Source of the DNA: Thiocapsa sp. UBA6158
Lineage (GTDB): Bacteria > Pseudomonadota > Gammaproteobacteria > Chromatiales > Chromatiaceae
Assembly (NCBI RefSeq): GCF_002423035.1
Contig: NZ_DIUM01000003.1
Coordinates: 108,570-127,234 of the forward strand
Direction: 5' to 3'
DNA: 18,665 nucleotides
Below are positions 8,059-15,430 of the stretch, in pieces. Below the pieces are notes generated by a model. The model made no database searches. It was given only the letters and a program-made list of their open reading frames with translations, and was not told the DNA's origin. Each line of letters begins with the position of its first letter. The first letter of the stretch is position 1. A program made the position numbers and the translations under genes.

Positions 8059-10290
8059 ATGAGGATGAGACAGTCCGGCTTCATGCGCGATCTCCTCGGG
8101 GTCGCGGCTTGCGTGATGACCTCGATGTCGGCAGACGCCGGGTCGGTCACGGCTGAGTTCAGCGAGGAGGATGCGACGCCCGCAGTCTCGGTGACCGATG
8201 CCGTCTATACCACGGACGGCAGTACGCATGAGCTTATGCTCGCGGCCTATCGCGCTTGGTCGGAGACTCGGTGGCGCGACTACGACCGAACACAGGATAT
8301 CTCTCCGCGACAGATGCTCGTTCTGCTCGAGGTCGCCGAGCGCACCGGGGCCAATCTCGGGCAGGCTTTGGCCACCGGAGAGATGGAAAGCGCCTACACC
8401 TGGAACGACCACGTTCGGCCCACCATCGCCGAAGGCCGGCTGGGCTCGGCGACCGGTGTGTGGCAGTTCCTCCCGGCAACCTTCCACGGCATCGTCAAGA
8501 AGTACGGCGCCGAGCTGCTGAGCGCGACCGAGGCTGCGGCGGATCGCGATCCCATGGATCTGGGTGAAGGCCCGTTCTCCGACGCTCAGGTGCGTCATCT
8601 GATCCGAGACACGATCGAGGGCGTGCGCGATGCCAAGGACGAGGAGCTCCAGCTGCTGCGTCACAACTTCGCGGTGCTTGCCTTTGCCAAGCATTATCTG
8701 AGTCTGGATTCGGGTGCGACGACACCCGAGGAGGATTATCTCTTTCACTTTCTCGGCGCCGGGGAAGGTCGCCGGATCCTGGCGCTGGCGCGCGGTGCGG
8801 CGCGGGATACCCTCTGCGTGAAGCCTGTCGAAGAGCCGCCGTCGCCCCTGCAGGATTGGCCGGGCGGCGCGGCATCGGGCACCGATATTGCGAGCCTGCA
8901 CGGGGATATCGCGCGTGATATCGCCCGGTGGGCCGACGCGGATTCGAGCCTCGGCTCGGTGCGCAATCGCTCCGAGCCACTCGGTCTGCGCCGGGCGGAT
9001 CCCTTGTCCGGGTCGCTGCAGCAGCCCGCGGATGTAATGATTCGCGCGCGCCGGCCCTCGGAGGATGTCGCCGTGTCGAGGCCGGCGCTCATGGACGCGG
9101 CCTATGCGCCCGCGCCCGACACCGACACCGCCTTCGACGCGCCGCCGGTGCTGTCGTCGCAATGGGGTCTGCCCGCCGACTCGCCGACGGTCACGGGCAA
9201 CCTCGGGATGTTCTATCGCGATGGCCGCGGGCAGACGCAGCCCTACACCTGGGGCGAGTTCATGGATCATCTGGCCCGGCGTGTGCGGGCCGAGAGCCAG
9301 CCGTCGATGGTGCGGGCCAAGTACGGTGTCGGCTTCGATTTGGCCGGCGGCGACATGCCGAAGTGGGTCTTCGATCCGGCCAAGCCGGTCGAGCCCGCGA
9401 ACTTCAATCACGGGCCGGACCAACGCGTGACAGTGTCTGCGGCCCTGGTGACCGGGCCGCTCGATCGAGACGAAACACGCCACTACAAGGCCCTCTTGGC
9501 CGCGCTGGTGGGCCGAGGCGAGGACCTGCCGATGCAGACGCTGCCCCCGAGCGCAGCCGCGGCACTGCGTCACCTCGGATTCTTGCCCGCGGATGCGTCG
9601 GGGACCGACACGGGCGATCCTGCGGTGCAGAGGGCACTGCGCGACTTCAGAGAAGCGGTCGGTAAGGCCGAGCCGGACGATCCGGAGCATCGGCATCGCC
9701 TCATGCCGGCCGAGCGCGTCGCGCTCGCGATCTACGATCGCCGCATCGCGCGCTATGCCGCGCTGCAGGCCGGCCAGCAGGTGTCGTTGGTCGACGCGCC
9801 CGATCTAAGTCGAATCAAGACGTTGCCGAGCCGATTGCAGCGATTGGCCGCGCCGCACCTGGTTCAGCTGCAGACGGCCTTGGCCGAGCGCGAGCTCCTG
9901 AAACAGCCAACCCGGAAATCCGTCTGGCGCGACAAGAACAAGAAGAAGCGCGTGTCCTATAAGACAATGCCGTTCGCGGGCAATGTCGACACGGCAACAC
10001 TCGACGCGCTCGACGCCTTCCAGTGGCGCAACGGTCTGCGCAAGACCGGCGGCGCCTTGGACGCCGCGACCCTGGGTCTGCTGGGGTTGCCGCCGATGGG
10101 TGCCGAGATCTTCCGGCCCTTGTCCGGTCCCATGTGCTCGGTTCAGATCTGGGCGGGCAGACCGCCGATCTGCGGGATTCGTCGAGAGGCGCGGGGCCCG
10201 GCCGATGTCCTGCGGCTCGCCGGGCTCGCGGACCTCGATCCGGAGCCCCGGTTCGAGGGCCTCTTCGAGGGTCTTCCGCATGTCCGGTGA
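8059..10290 (+). CDS. Secreted lytic transglycosylase-like protein with peptidoglycan-binding-like segments
   Basis: The 743-aa product probably cleaves peptidoglycan in the periplasm. Residues 1-27 look like an export signal, with cleavage possible after SADA; VAAC at 15-18 could be read as a lipobox, but the hydrophobic core is short. Residues about 85-150 show the SLT pattern: catalytic Glu in EMESAYTW (E110) followed by ATGVWQFLPATF. The region 270-460 is Pro/Ala/Asp-rich and probably flexible. Two segments resemble peptidoglycan-binding type 1 repeats: about 495-535 (LPPSAAAALRHLGF) and about 641-680 (NVDTATLDALDAFQWRNG). Between them is a basic patch, DKNKKKR. The C-terminus has two Cys (MCSVQ, PPICG). 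The last 11 nt overlap the next gene. The SLT assignment is good; the exact family and substrate preference are not resolved. Confidence 0.8.
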   Translation: MRMRQSGFMRDLLGVAACVMTSMSADAGSVTAEFSEEDATPAVSVTDAVYTTDGSTHELMLAAYRAWSETRWRDYDRTQDISPRQMLVLLEVAERTGANLGQALATGEMESAYTWNDHVRPTIAEGRLGSATGVWQFLPATFHGIVKKYGAELLSATEAAADRDPMDLGEGPFSDAQVRHLIRDTIEGVRDAKDEELQLLRHNFAVLAFAKHYLSLDSGATTPEEDYLFHFLGAGEGRRILALARGAARDTLCVKPVEEPPSPLQDWPGGAASGTDIASLHGDIARDIARWADADSSLGSVRNRSEPLGLRRADPLSGSLQQPADVMIRARRPSEDVAVSRPALMDAAYAPAPDTDTAFDAPPVLSSQWGLPADSPTVTGNLGMFYRDGRGQTQPYTWGEFMDHLARRVRAESQPSMVRAKYGVGFDLAGGDMPKWVFDPAKPVEPANFNHGPDQRVTVSAALVTGPLDRDETRHYKALLAALVGRGEDLPMQTLPPSAAAALRHLGFLPADASGTDTGDPAVQRALRDFREAVGKAEPDDPEHRHRLMPAERVALAIYDRRIARYAALQAGQQVSLVDAPDLSRIKTLPSRLQRLAAPHLVQLQTALAERELLKQPTRKSVWRDKNKKKRVSYKTMPFAGNVDTATLDALDAFQWRNGLRKTGGALDAATLGLLGLPPMGAEIFRPLSGPMCSVQIWAGRPPICGIRREARGPADVLRLAGLADLDPEPRFEGLFEGLPHVR

Positions 10291-10882
10291 GTCGACCCCG
10301 AACGTCTCGGCTCGGCGCTCGAAACGTCTGCGCGATTGGGTCATCAACATCGTGCTGATCCTGGTGATCTTCGGCGCCGTCCAATGGTGGAAGGCGCGAC
10401 CTTTGGCCACGGGCGCTGCACCGCCGCTCGTCGGCGTCACCCTGGATGGCCAGGCGTTCGACCTTGCCGCGCTTGCAGGACGGCCGGTGCTGGTGCACTT
10501 CTGGGCGAGCTGGTGCCCGGTCTGCGGTCTGATGGACGGTGCCGTCGCCGCGATCGCACAGGATCACGCTGTGGTGAGCGTCGCGATGCAATCGGGCGGT
10601 CCCCGGGAGCTGAGTCGCTACATGGCGGAGGCGGGTCACGCCTTCCCGGTCATCGCCGACCCGACCGGGCAGATTGCGCATCGGTGGGGCGTGGTCGGTG
10701 TGCCGGCCACCTTCGTGGTCGATTCTTCCGGCCGGATCCACGATGCCGTTGTCGGGATCGCCACCCAGCCCGGCCTGCGTTGGCGTTTGTGGCGGGCCGA
10801 CCCGGCATCGCCCGAGAGTGCACCGGAGCCCGCAGCATTCAGGCAGCCCGAGCAGGGTTTCCTTTCCAAGCAGTCGCGTTGA
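10280..10882 (+). CDS. Membrane-anchored thioredoxin-like protein (TlpA/ScsD-type disulfide oxidoreductase)
   Basis: This 200-aa protein has a basic cytoplasmic start (ARRSKRLRD), one TM anchor at about residues 20-36 (WVINIVLILVIFGAVQW), and a thioredoxin fold facing the periplasm. The active site FWASWCPVCG has C79 and C82. The cis-proline is in GVPATFVVD (P142). The CPVC dipeptide and overall size resemble ScsD-like 'protein disulfide oxidoreductases' more than cytochrome-maturation DsbE/CcmG, whose genes are also not nearby. The start overlaps the transglycosylase gene by 11 nt with GAGG at 10267-10270, so the two are probably translated together. The tail (about 170-200) is Pro/Ala/Gln-rich and extra to the fold. 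The partner that reduces or oxidises it is not in the window. Its position 135 bp before a sulfur globule protein gene is suggestive but not proof of a sulfur role. Confidence 0.87.
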   Translation: MSGESTPNVSARRSKRLRDWVINIVLILVIFGAVQWWKARPLATGAAPPLVGVTLDGQAFDLAALAGRPVLVHFWASWCPVCGLMDGAVAAIAQDHAVVSVAMQSGGPRELSRYMAEAGHAFPVIADPTGQIAHRWGVVGVPATFVVDSSGRIHDAVVGIATQPGLRWRLWRADPASPESAPEPAAFRQPEQGFLSKQSR

Positions 10883-10907
10883 ACACCGACATACCGCAAT
10901 CCAATCG

Positions 10908-10929
10908 TAAATTAGCGCTTGCTAATTTA
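10908..10929. promoter_or_regulatory. Perfect AT-rich dyad upstream of the sulfur globule gene
   Basis: TAAATTAGC (10908-10916) and GCTAATTTA (10921-10929) are exact inverted repeats around a 4-nt spacer. The dyad overlaps the predicted -35 box (10919-10924), which suits an operator. It also lies 25 bp after the stop of the thioredoxin gene and is followed by T-rich sequence, so weak terminator activity is the alternative. Confidence 0.6.
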
Positions 10930-10946
10930 GTTATTTCTAATATACT
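10919..10946 (+). promoter_or_regulatory. Predicted sigma-70 promoter of the sulfur globule gene
   Basis: TTGCTA (10919-10924) and TATACT (10941-10946) are separated by 16 nt and match the -35 and -10 consensus at 4/6 and 5/6. The region is strikingly AT-rich against its surroundings. Transcription would begin near 10953, giving a leader of about 65 nt with GGAG at 11008-11011 before the ATG. Confidence 0.55.
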
Positions 10947-11017
10947 GCTCGCCAGTGGAGGCCGATACGGACTTCACGCTTGCTGCCGACAACATATAAA
11001 ACGATTCGGAGACTAGA

Positions 11018-11377
11018 ATGAACAAGCTTGCAACTGCTGCTGCCATCGCCGCCCTCCTCGGTGCATCTGCTTCCGCGTCCGCGTGGTGGGGTCCGGGTGC
11101 CGGCGGGTACGGCCCGGGCTACGGCTCCGGTCTCGGCGATACCTTCGGCGACATGTTCGGCGACGGCTACGGCGACTTCAACTTCGGTATGAGCGGCGGC
11201 GGCAGCGGGCGTGGCTACGGCCGCGGTCAGGGTCGCGGTTATGGCTACGGCTACAACAACCCCTACTACGGTTATGGCGCCCCTTACTACGGTGGCGGCT
11301 ACCCTTATGCCTACCCCTACGCAGCGCCGGTTGCCCCGATGGCGCCGGTTGCTCCGGCTCAGCCCCAAGTCAAGTAA
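11018..11377 (+). CDS. Sulfur globule envelope protein (SgpA/B/C-like)
   Basis: Sulfur globule proteins coat the periplasmic elemental sulfur deposits that purple sulfur bacteria form while oxidising sulfide or thiosulfate. The product has 119 aa. Residues 1-22 (MNKLATAAAIAALLGASAS...) are a clear Sec signal peptide with an Ala-X-Ala site before WWGPGAGG. The mature part is Gly/Tyr-rich with repeated short blocks: GYGPGYGSG, FGDMFGDGYGDF, GRGYGRGQGRGYGYGY, YYGYGAPYYGGGYPYAYPY. It ends with a Pro/Ala tail containing two APVAPMAPVAPAQ-type units and has no Cys. This composition and size match the CV1/CV2/CV3 proteins of Allochromatium vinosum; which of the three it is closest to cannot be told by eye. 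A good RBS (GGAG, 6 nt), its own promoter and a strong terminator suggest a monocistronic, highly expressed gene. Confidence 0.88.
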   Translation: MNKLATAAAIAALLGASASASAWWGPGAGGYGPGYGSGLGDTFGDMFGDGYGDFNFGMSGGGSGRGYGRGQGRGYGYGYNNPYYGYGAPYYGGGYPYAYPYAAPVAPMAPVAPAQPQVK

Positions 11378-11413
11378 GCCCTGCTTGAATGCCGGTGTGC
11401 CTCGGGCGCATCG

Positions 11414-11456
11414 GCACAAAAAAGGCCAGGCATCAGCCTGGCCTTTTTCGTTGTGC
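11414..11456. terminator. Strong bidirectional intrinsic terminator
   Basis: A 13-bp perfect stem pairs AAAAAGGCCAGGC (11419-11431) with GCCTGGCCTTTTT (11436-11448) around the loop ATCA. An outer GCACA/TGTGC pairing (11414-11418 with 11452-11456) extends it. There are T-runs on both strands, so it can end the sulfur globule transcript on the plus strand and the VWA-protein transcript (stop at 11504) on the minus strand. Confidence 0.93.
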
Positions 11457-11503
11457 GCGTGCGCTCTCGATCAGCCGACCATCGCATCCGCCGAGACCGA
11501 CCA

Positions 11504-12862
11504 TCAGCTCAGGATCAGCTTGCGTCCGAACGGCTGCTCCGGCGTTGCATAGGATTCGGGCACGGCCCAGATCACGGGCCAACGTGGTCTGAAATGTGCG
11601 GGGCCGTCCAGATCGGTCAGGACGACGCCGATATCCGGGCCGTGCTTGTCGGCCTCTTCGAGGAGCGGGGTGAAATCCGTCCCGCCGCCGCCGTTGAATG
11701 CGATTGCGCGCAGGTCCGATTGCCCCGGCTTGAAGTGCGCGACCCGTTGCACGATGCGGTCGCCGATCACCAGCACGAGGCCGGCCTCCAAGCGTCGCGT
11801 GATCGCCTCGATCTCGCCGGCGAAGCGTTCCATCAGCGTGTCCTCGATCGAGCCGGAGACGTCGACGATCACCACCAGGCGCGGCACCGACTTCGCCGAG
11901 CTGATGCCGGGCTCCCAAGGCAGGCGCCGACCCGGCCCGATCCGGCCCTGATTGGCGATGTAGGATCGGGCCGGTCTGGACCAGGAAAGATTGGGCTGAA
12001 TCGAGAGACCGCGTGCCAGCTGGGTGCGCAGGATCTGCTCCCAGGGCGTGCGGATCTTCGGAAGATCCGCGATCAGGGCACGCAGCATCGAGTGCGCACC
12101 GTCTCCCGCATGGGCACGCAGGATGCGCTCGCTCCACTCGCGTGCCTGTTCGGCCTCCAGCTCGGGTTGCTTCTGCGCGTCGGGTTGCGGGAAGAGGTCG
12201 GCGTGAGTCTCGGCGCCGAGTGACCTGACGCGCGCGGACATCGGACCGTCCTCCCGCGCCTCGGATCGGGACGACTCGTCGATCTCCTCCTGCGACGCGC
12301 GACCCTCCGCACCGGGTTGGCTGTCGCCGATGCCGCCGCGGCGACGTCGGCGGGTCTTTCGGGCGCGGCTCTTGTCGGCTGCCCGGCGGTCGTCGATCGC
12401 GCGATAGAGGCGCTCGACATCCCATTCGAGCAGGGCCTTCTCGACACCGACATCGATGCCGAGTGTGGCGAGCAGGAGCTTTTCCAGAAACACCGAGGAG
12501 ACCGGCAGCTCGAGCCAGCTTAAGTGACTCAGGGCGCTGTTGACGATGGCGTCCGCACAGATGTTGAAGAGCTCGAGGTCCACGTCGCCCAAAAGCTGTT
12601 GCAGATCCAGATAGCGTTGAGGATGCCGCAAGGCGATATGCAGCACCTCGTGCGCGACGAGACCGACCTGTGCGTGCAGCGCCAACCGCCCGAAGGAGGC
12701 GCCGTAATAGACGGTATCCCCGTCGGTGGCGACCGGGCCGGGGTCGATCTCGGGCGGCAGATCCCGGTGCTTCACCCAGAGCGCCAGCCCGCCCGTGGAC
12801 GGCGCGAACTCCACCATCTGCTGAATCGCCCGCGTCCCGCGATGCCGGTAAAGATCATGCAT
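11504..12862 (-). CDS. VWA-like / putative metallopeptidase protein (DUF2201 type), MoxR partner
   Basis: This 452-aa soluble protein has two recognisable ends. The N-terminal part carries a zinc-metallopeptidase-like HEVLH (H71, E72, H75), followed by CADAIVN where a third ligand could lie. The C-terminal part is a VWA-like domain with the MIDAS motif DVSGS (D334, S336, S338) in RLVVIVDVSGSIEDT, and NGGGGTDFTPL at about 390-400. The middle (about 155-245) is low-complexity and strongly charged, with a run of Arg/Lys (RKTRRRRRGG) and many Glu, probably disordered. Proteins of this architecture are usually encoded next to a MoxR AAA+ ATPase, as here (32-bp gap, same strand). Such pairs are thought to act as chaperones for metal insertion or complex assembly; the client here is unknown. 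No good Shine-Dalgarno is seen, so coupling to the ATPase gene is likely. The transcript ends at the terminator at 11414-11456. Confidence 0.85.
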   Translation of the reverse strand: MHDLYRHRGTRAIQQMVEFAPSTGGLALWVKHRDLPPEIDPGPVATDGDTVYYGASFGRLALHAQVGLVAHEVLHIALRHPQRYLDLQQLLGDVDLELFNICADAIVNSALSHLSWLELPVSSVFLEKLLLATLGIDVGVEKALLEWDVERLYRAIDDRRAADKSRARKTRRRRRGGIGDSQPGAEGRASQEEIDESSRSEAREDGPMSARVRSLGAETHADLFPQPDAQKQPELEAEQAREWSERILRAHAGDGAHSMLRALIADLPKIRTPWEQILRTQLARGLSIQPNLSWSRPARSYIANQGRIGPGRRLPWEPGISSAKSVPRLVVIVDVSGSIEDTLMERFAGEIEAITRRLEAGLVLVIGDRIVQRVAHFKPGQSDLRAIAFNGGGGTDFTPLLEEADKHGPDIGVVLTDLDGPAHFRPRWPVIWAVPESYATPEQPFGRKLILS

Positions 12863-12894
12863 CAGGATTCAACTCGTCCCTCGCCACTCACCAC

Positions 12895-13995
12895 TTATCC
12901 ATCACTCCGCCGCTCTTCCAGGTAATGCCGGTAGCTTGCGCTGTCCAAAACGGTCGCCTCCAACCCGAACTCCAGCGCCCTCTGAAGCAGCAGCTCCATC
13001 GCGAGCGTTTGAGACTCGCGTATCGGCAGCGGGACTTCGCTTCGGATGTCCGGAAACTGCTCGACGATCTCGAGTGCTCTCGCCAGGGTGTCGGCGTCCG
13101 TACTGGCGGCGAGCAGCCCGTAGATCATGCCGTAGAGCCCGTCGAGTGTGCGGGGCAGCAAGGCGGCGGTTTCCGGACCCGGGCGGCTGGCCAGCAGGCG
13201 CACCACGTCGGTGCCGGCCTGGATCTCGCGCAGCACGCCGAAGAACTCCGCGGCATTGGCGGCGCCGATGCGCCCCTGCACGAAGACCCGCTTGGTCCCC
13301 TCCGACAACCCCGATTTCAGGACGTTTGAGATGTCCTCCCAGCCGCGCGGGCTGGCACCGATCAGATGGTCGTTGGCAAGCTGAGACTGGGTGTCGTCGA
13401 GCTTGTCCGGGCGGACCTTCAGAAAGGCCATCACCTCGGGTGCGAAGTCCCTGGCCATCGCATACGCCAGAAAGGAATCGATGGCGGTCTGCACGTTGAA
13501 ATGGAACATCCGATCGGCCAGGGCCGTGCCCATGTCGTGACAGACCGCACCGTGGAAGCTCGCATTTCCCGCGGCCACCACCTGCCAGCCGTCCGGCAGC
13601 CGATAGTGACCGACTCGACGATCGAGGATCAGCGAGTAGGCCGAGATCTGCAGTCGCTGATCCGCGGCAGTGAGCTCGTCGAGAAAGAGGATGCCGTCCG
13701 GTTGGGCGGGCGAGGGTAGGAACTCGGGCGGGAACCAGACCGTCTTGGCCAGGGTGTCGTCGGCATAGATGGCGCCGCGGATGTCGACCGGCTCGATCGT
13801 GGTCAGGCGCAGATCCACCAAAGGCACCCCGAAGTGGTCGGCGACCTGACGCACGATCGAGGACTTGCCCACGCCGCGCGTGCCCCAGAGCATGGATGCG
13901 CGTCGGCGCAGAATCGGATCGGAATACTGCTCGACCAGCGCGGCCTTGGCCGCGGCAATCGAGACGGGCGGGATGTTCATCGGGTTGCCGAGCAT
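12895..13995 (-). CDS. MoxR-type AAA+ ATPase
   Basis: This 366-aa cytoplasmic ATPase has Walker A GTRGVGKSS (residues 38-46), Walker B ILFLDELTAAD (102-112, D106/E107), and a sensor-1 Asn in VVAAGN (N144) preceded by the LPDGWQ segment common in MoxR proteins. The region 60-90 (IEPVDIRGAIY) matches the substrate-contact area of the family. The C-terminal 180 residues are mainly helical in character and carry no motif I recognise. It lies just upstream of the VWA/DUF2201 gene on the same strand; the ATPase is expected to remodel that protein or a shared client. The start at 13995 (MLGNPMNIPP) has only a distant GGAG; the ATG at 13980 is an alternative with an even poorer site. Repeat copy B ends 20 bp upstream, so it would lie in the mRNA leader if the gene is transcribed from further upstream. 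Confidence 0.9.
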   Translation of the reverse strand: MLGNPMNIPPVSIAAAKAALVEQYSDPILRRRASMLWGTRGVGKSSIVRQVADHFGVPLVDLRLTTIEPVDIRGAIYADDTLAKTVWFPPEFLPSPAQPDGILFLDELTAADQRLQISAYSLILDRRVGHYRLPDGWQVVAAGNASFHGAVCHDMGTALADRMFHFNVQTAIDSFLAYAMARDFAPEVMAFLKVRPDKLDDTQSQLANDHLIGASPRGWEDISNVLKSGLSEGTKRVFVQGRIGAANAAEFFGVLREIQAGTDVVRLLASRPGPETAALLPRTLDGLYGMIYGLLAASTDADTLARALEIVEQFPDIRSEVPLPIRESQTLAMELLLQRALEFGLEATVLDSASYRHYLEERRSDG

Positions 13996-14014
13996 CTTGA
14001 CTGCTGATCTCCGG

Positions 14015-14200
14015 TTAAACTGCGCCCAGTGCGGTATGCGCTGTTTTTGGATGGGATCGGCCCCGGCGGATTTGACGACCGCTGGAGACGGCGCGGTTTG
14101 AGAGATTAAAATTATAAACCGCGTCCCCGCTCAGGGCCGTGGATGCGCCAAACGTCGAGCTCACTCGAAAATTGAGCATCTCGCTCCGAGCGCGGTTTAA
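14015..14200 (+). repeat. Dispersed palindromic repeat, copy B (both modules complete)
   Basis: Module 1 (14015-14100) starts TTAAACTGCGCCC and ends GGCGCGGTTTG; it matches copy A closely, including TTTTTGGATGGGATCGGCCC. An AT-rich linker (AGAGATTAAAATTA) leads to module 2 (14114-14200), which starts TAAACCGCGTCCCCGC and ends CCGAGCGCGGTTTAA. Module 2 contains a small internal hairpin, GCTCA (14159-14163) with TGAGC (14173-14177). The outer TTTAA of module 2 supplies the TAA stop of the minus-strand gene that ends at 14197. The copy fills the space between two minus-strand genes. Confidence 0.88.
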
Positions 14201-15213
14201 ACCTCCTGAGTCGACGTCTTCGGGATCTCGCCGGGCGGGCTCGAGGGGGCTTCTCGCCAAGCCGATGCGGTCAAGGGTTTCGGGAAGGGCGGGATCTCGA
14301 TGCGCGGCATCTCCTTCATCGAGAAGAAGAGCACCATGAGCAGGGGCGGGGAGTGGAAGATCAGCATGCGGATCAGCGATTCGTCCGAGAGCTCCAGAAA
14401 CTGAATCGCGGGTGCACCCAAGATCAGGCCAAGACCGATCAGCAGCGGGAGCGCGCGCCGAAAGGCGACGTTCCAACGTGCCGCGACCAGCCGCTCATGA
14501 TAGTGCAAGGGCGGCTCGCGGAGCGTCTCGGCCAGATGCGCGACGGTTCGGGTCAGCTTGACCTCGGCATCGCGGCTGCGGTCGGGCTCCTTTCCGCGTA
14601 AGCGCAGGGTGCTCTTCCAACAGGCCTTGACCCGATTCAGACGACGCCAATCCCATCCGATCACCGCCAGCATGTCCTCGGGCAACACGATGGTATCGCC
14701 GTCCTCGGCGTGCAGCTCAAGCTCCGCCGGCATGCCGCGCCCGGTTTGTGTCTTCATGGTCAGGGTCAGACCCTCGACGTGGGCCACGCCGCGTGTCAAG
14801 AGCAGGCGCTTCGGGGTAGCGGCATCGACGCCACCTCCCGCGGCGGATTCCAAACGGTAGCTGCGGGCGATCCTGTATCCGCTTTTCTCGCGAAAATGAC
14901 GCCTTGGATCAACGGACTCGACGCGATCGAGAAGCTCACCGGGGTCCGGGCCTTCGATCACGAGATCCGCTTCCAAGCCGTCGGGATGGCGCAGGGTGCG
15001 CGTGAGTCGGAATCTGTCCGGTTTGGGGTTCTCGAGCAGTAGGATCTCGCGCACGCCGCTCAGCTCTGCCGCGTCCTCGCCGTGATCGAAGGGTTTGAAG
15101 AGAAGGCGTCGCTCGAGACGGTCGCTCGCGGCGAGGTCGACATGCCGTGCGCGCCGCGTGAAGGGCTCGACCAGTGTGAAGATCTCGTGATGTGTCAACG
15201 GATGCGTGCTCAT
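14197..15213 (-). CDS. Uncharacterised protein with two C-terminal TM helices
   Basis: I do not recognise a named family for this 338-aa product. Residues 1-250 are soluble and charged, with Arg-rich stretches (RRARHVDLAASDRLERRLLFKP) and alternating hydrophobic patterns suggesting beta-rich structure (REILLLENPKPDRFRLTRTL, ADLVIEGPDPGELLDRVES). Two hydrophobic helices follow, about 254-275 (LPLLIGLGLILGAPAIQFL) and 281-299 (IRMLIFHSPPLLMVLFFSM), then a Pro-rich tail. The start at 15213 (MSTHPLTHHEIF) is preferred because CGAGGA lies about 7 nt upstream; a longer frame to 15444 would add Arg/Pro-rich sequence without features. The TAA stop lies in repeat B. It lies upstream of the MoxR-VWA pair on the same strand and may belong to that system, but the 200-bp gap filled by the repeat makes this uncertain. 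Confidence 0.8.
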   Translation of the reverse strand: MSTHPLTHHEIFTLVEPFTRRARHVDLAASDRLERRLLFKPFDHGEDAAELSGVREILLLENPKPDRFRLTRTLRHPDGLEADLVIEGPDPGELLDRVESVDPRRHFREKSGYRIARSYRLESAAGGGVDAATPKRLLLTRGVAHVEGLTLTMKTQTGRGMPAELELHAEDGDTIVLPEDMLAVIGWDWRRLNRVKACWKSTLRLRGKEPDRSRDAEVKLTRTVAHLAETLREPPLHYHERLVAARWNVAFRRALPLLIGLGLILGAPAIQFLELSDESLIRMLIFHSPPLLMVLFFSMKEMPRIEIPPFPKPLTASAWREAPSSPPGEIPKTSTQEV

Positions 15214-15290
15214 AGCCAGTCCTCGCCGGCAACGGATTGGGGAGACCGGGACGTCACCGCACCCGCATCGAGCCGCGCGTCCGAAACGCA

Positions 15291-15318
15291 ACTGTAACGC
15301 CCGAACACTCGTAGACAA
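15291..15318 (-). promoter_or_regulatory. Possible promoter for the minus-strand group
   Basis: Read on the minus strand, TTGTCT (15318-15313) and TACAGT (15296-15291) are separated by 16 nt, about 80 bp upstream of the start at 15213. The match is moderate and rests on sequence only. Confidence 0.25.
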
Positions 15319-15328
15319 CATCAACAAA

Positions 15329-15350
15329 TGTCCGGTTATGGGTCCGGACA
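15329..15350. promoter_or_regulatory. Dyad in the divergent spacer (TGTCCGG-N8-CCGGACA)
   Basis: TGTCCGG (15329-15335) and CCGGACA (15344-15350) are exact inverted repeats with an 8-nt spacer. It lies in the 281-bp region between the divergent minus-strand gene at 15213 and gloB at 15495, 11 bp upstream of the possible minus-strand -35 box. The form suits a dimeric regulator site; the regulator is unknown. Confidence 0.4.
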
Positions 15351-15430
15351 CCGGTTCGGTGCTTGGCCGGGCGCGAGTGGGTCGACACGGCGCCGCGACC
15401 CGGTTCGTGTGATCATAGCCGAGTTGCCGA

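Noticed and set aside
8056..9696. 546-aa open frame on the minus strand
   Set aside because: Antisense to the transglycosylase gene, with low-complexity Arg/Gly/His composition and no recognisable motif.
9815..10741. 308-aa minus-strand frame over the thioredoxin gene
   Set aside because: Shadow of two supported plus-strand genes, with biased composition.
7932..14200. Repeats as a CRISPR array or riboswitch
   Set aside because: Copies are kilobases apart, lack regular spacing, and show no known riboswitch core. They behave as dispersed palindromic elements.
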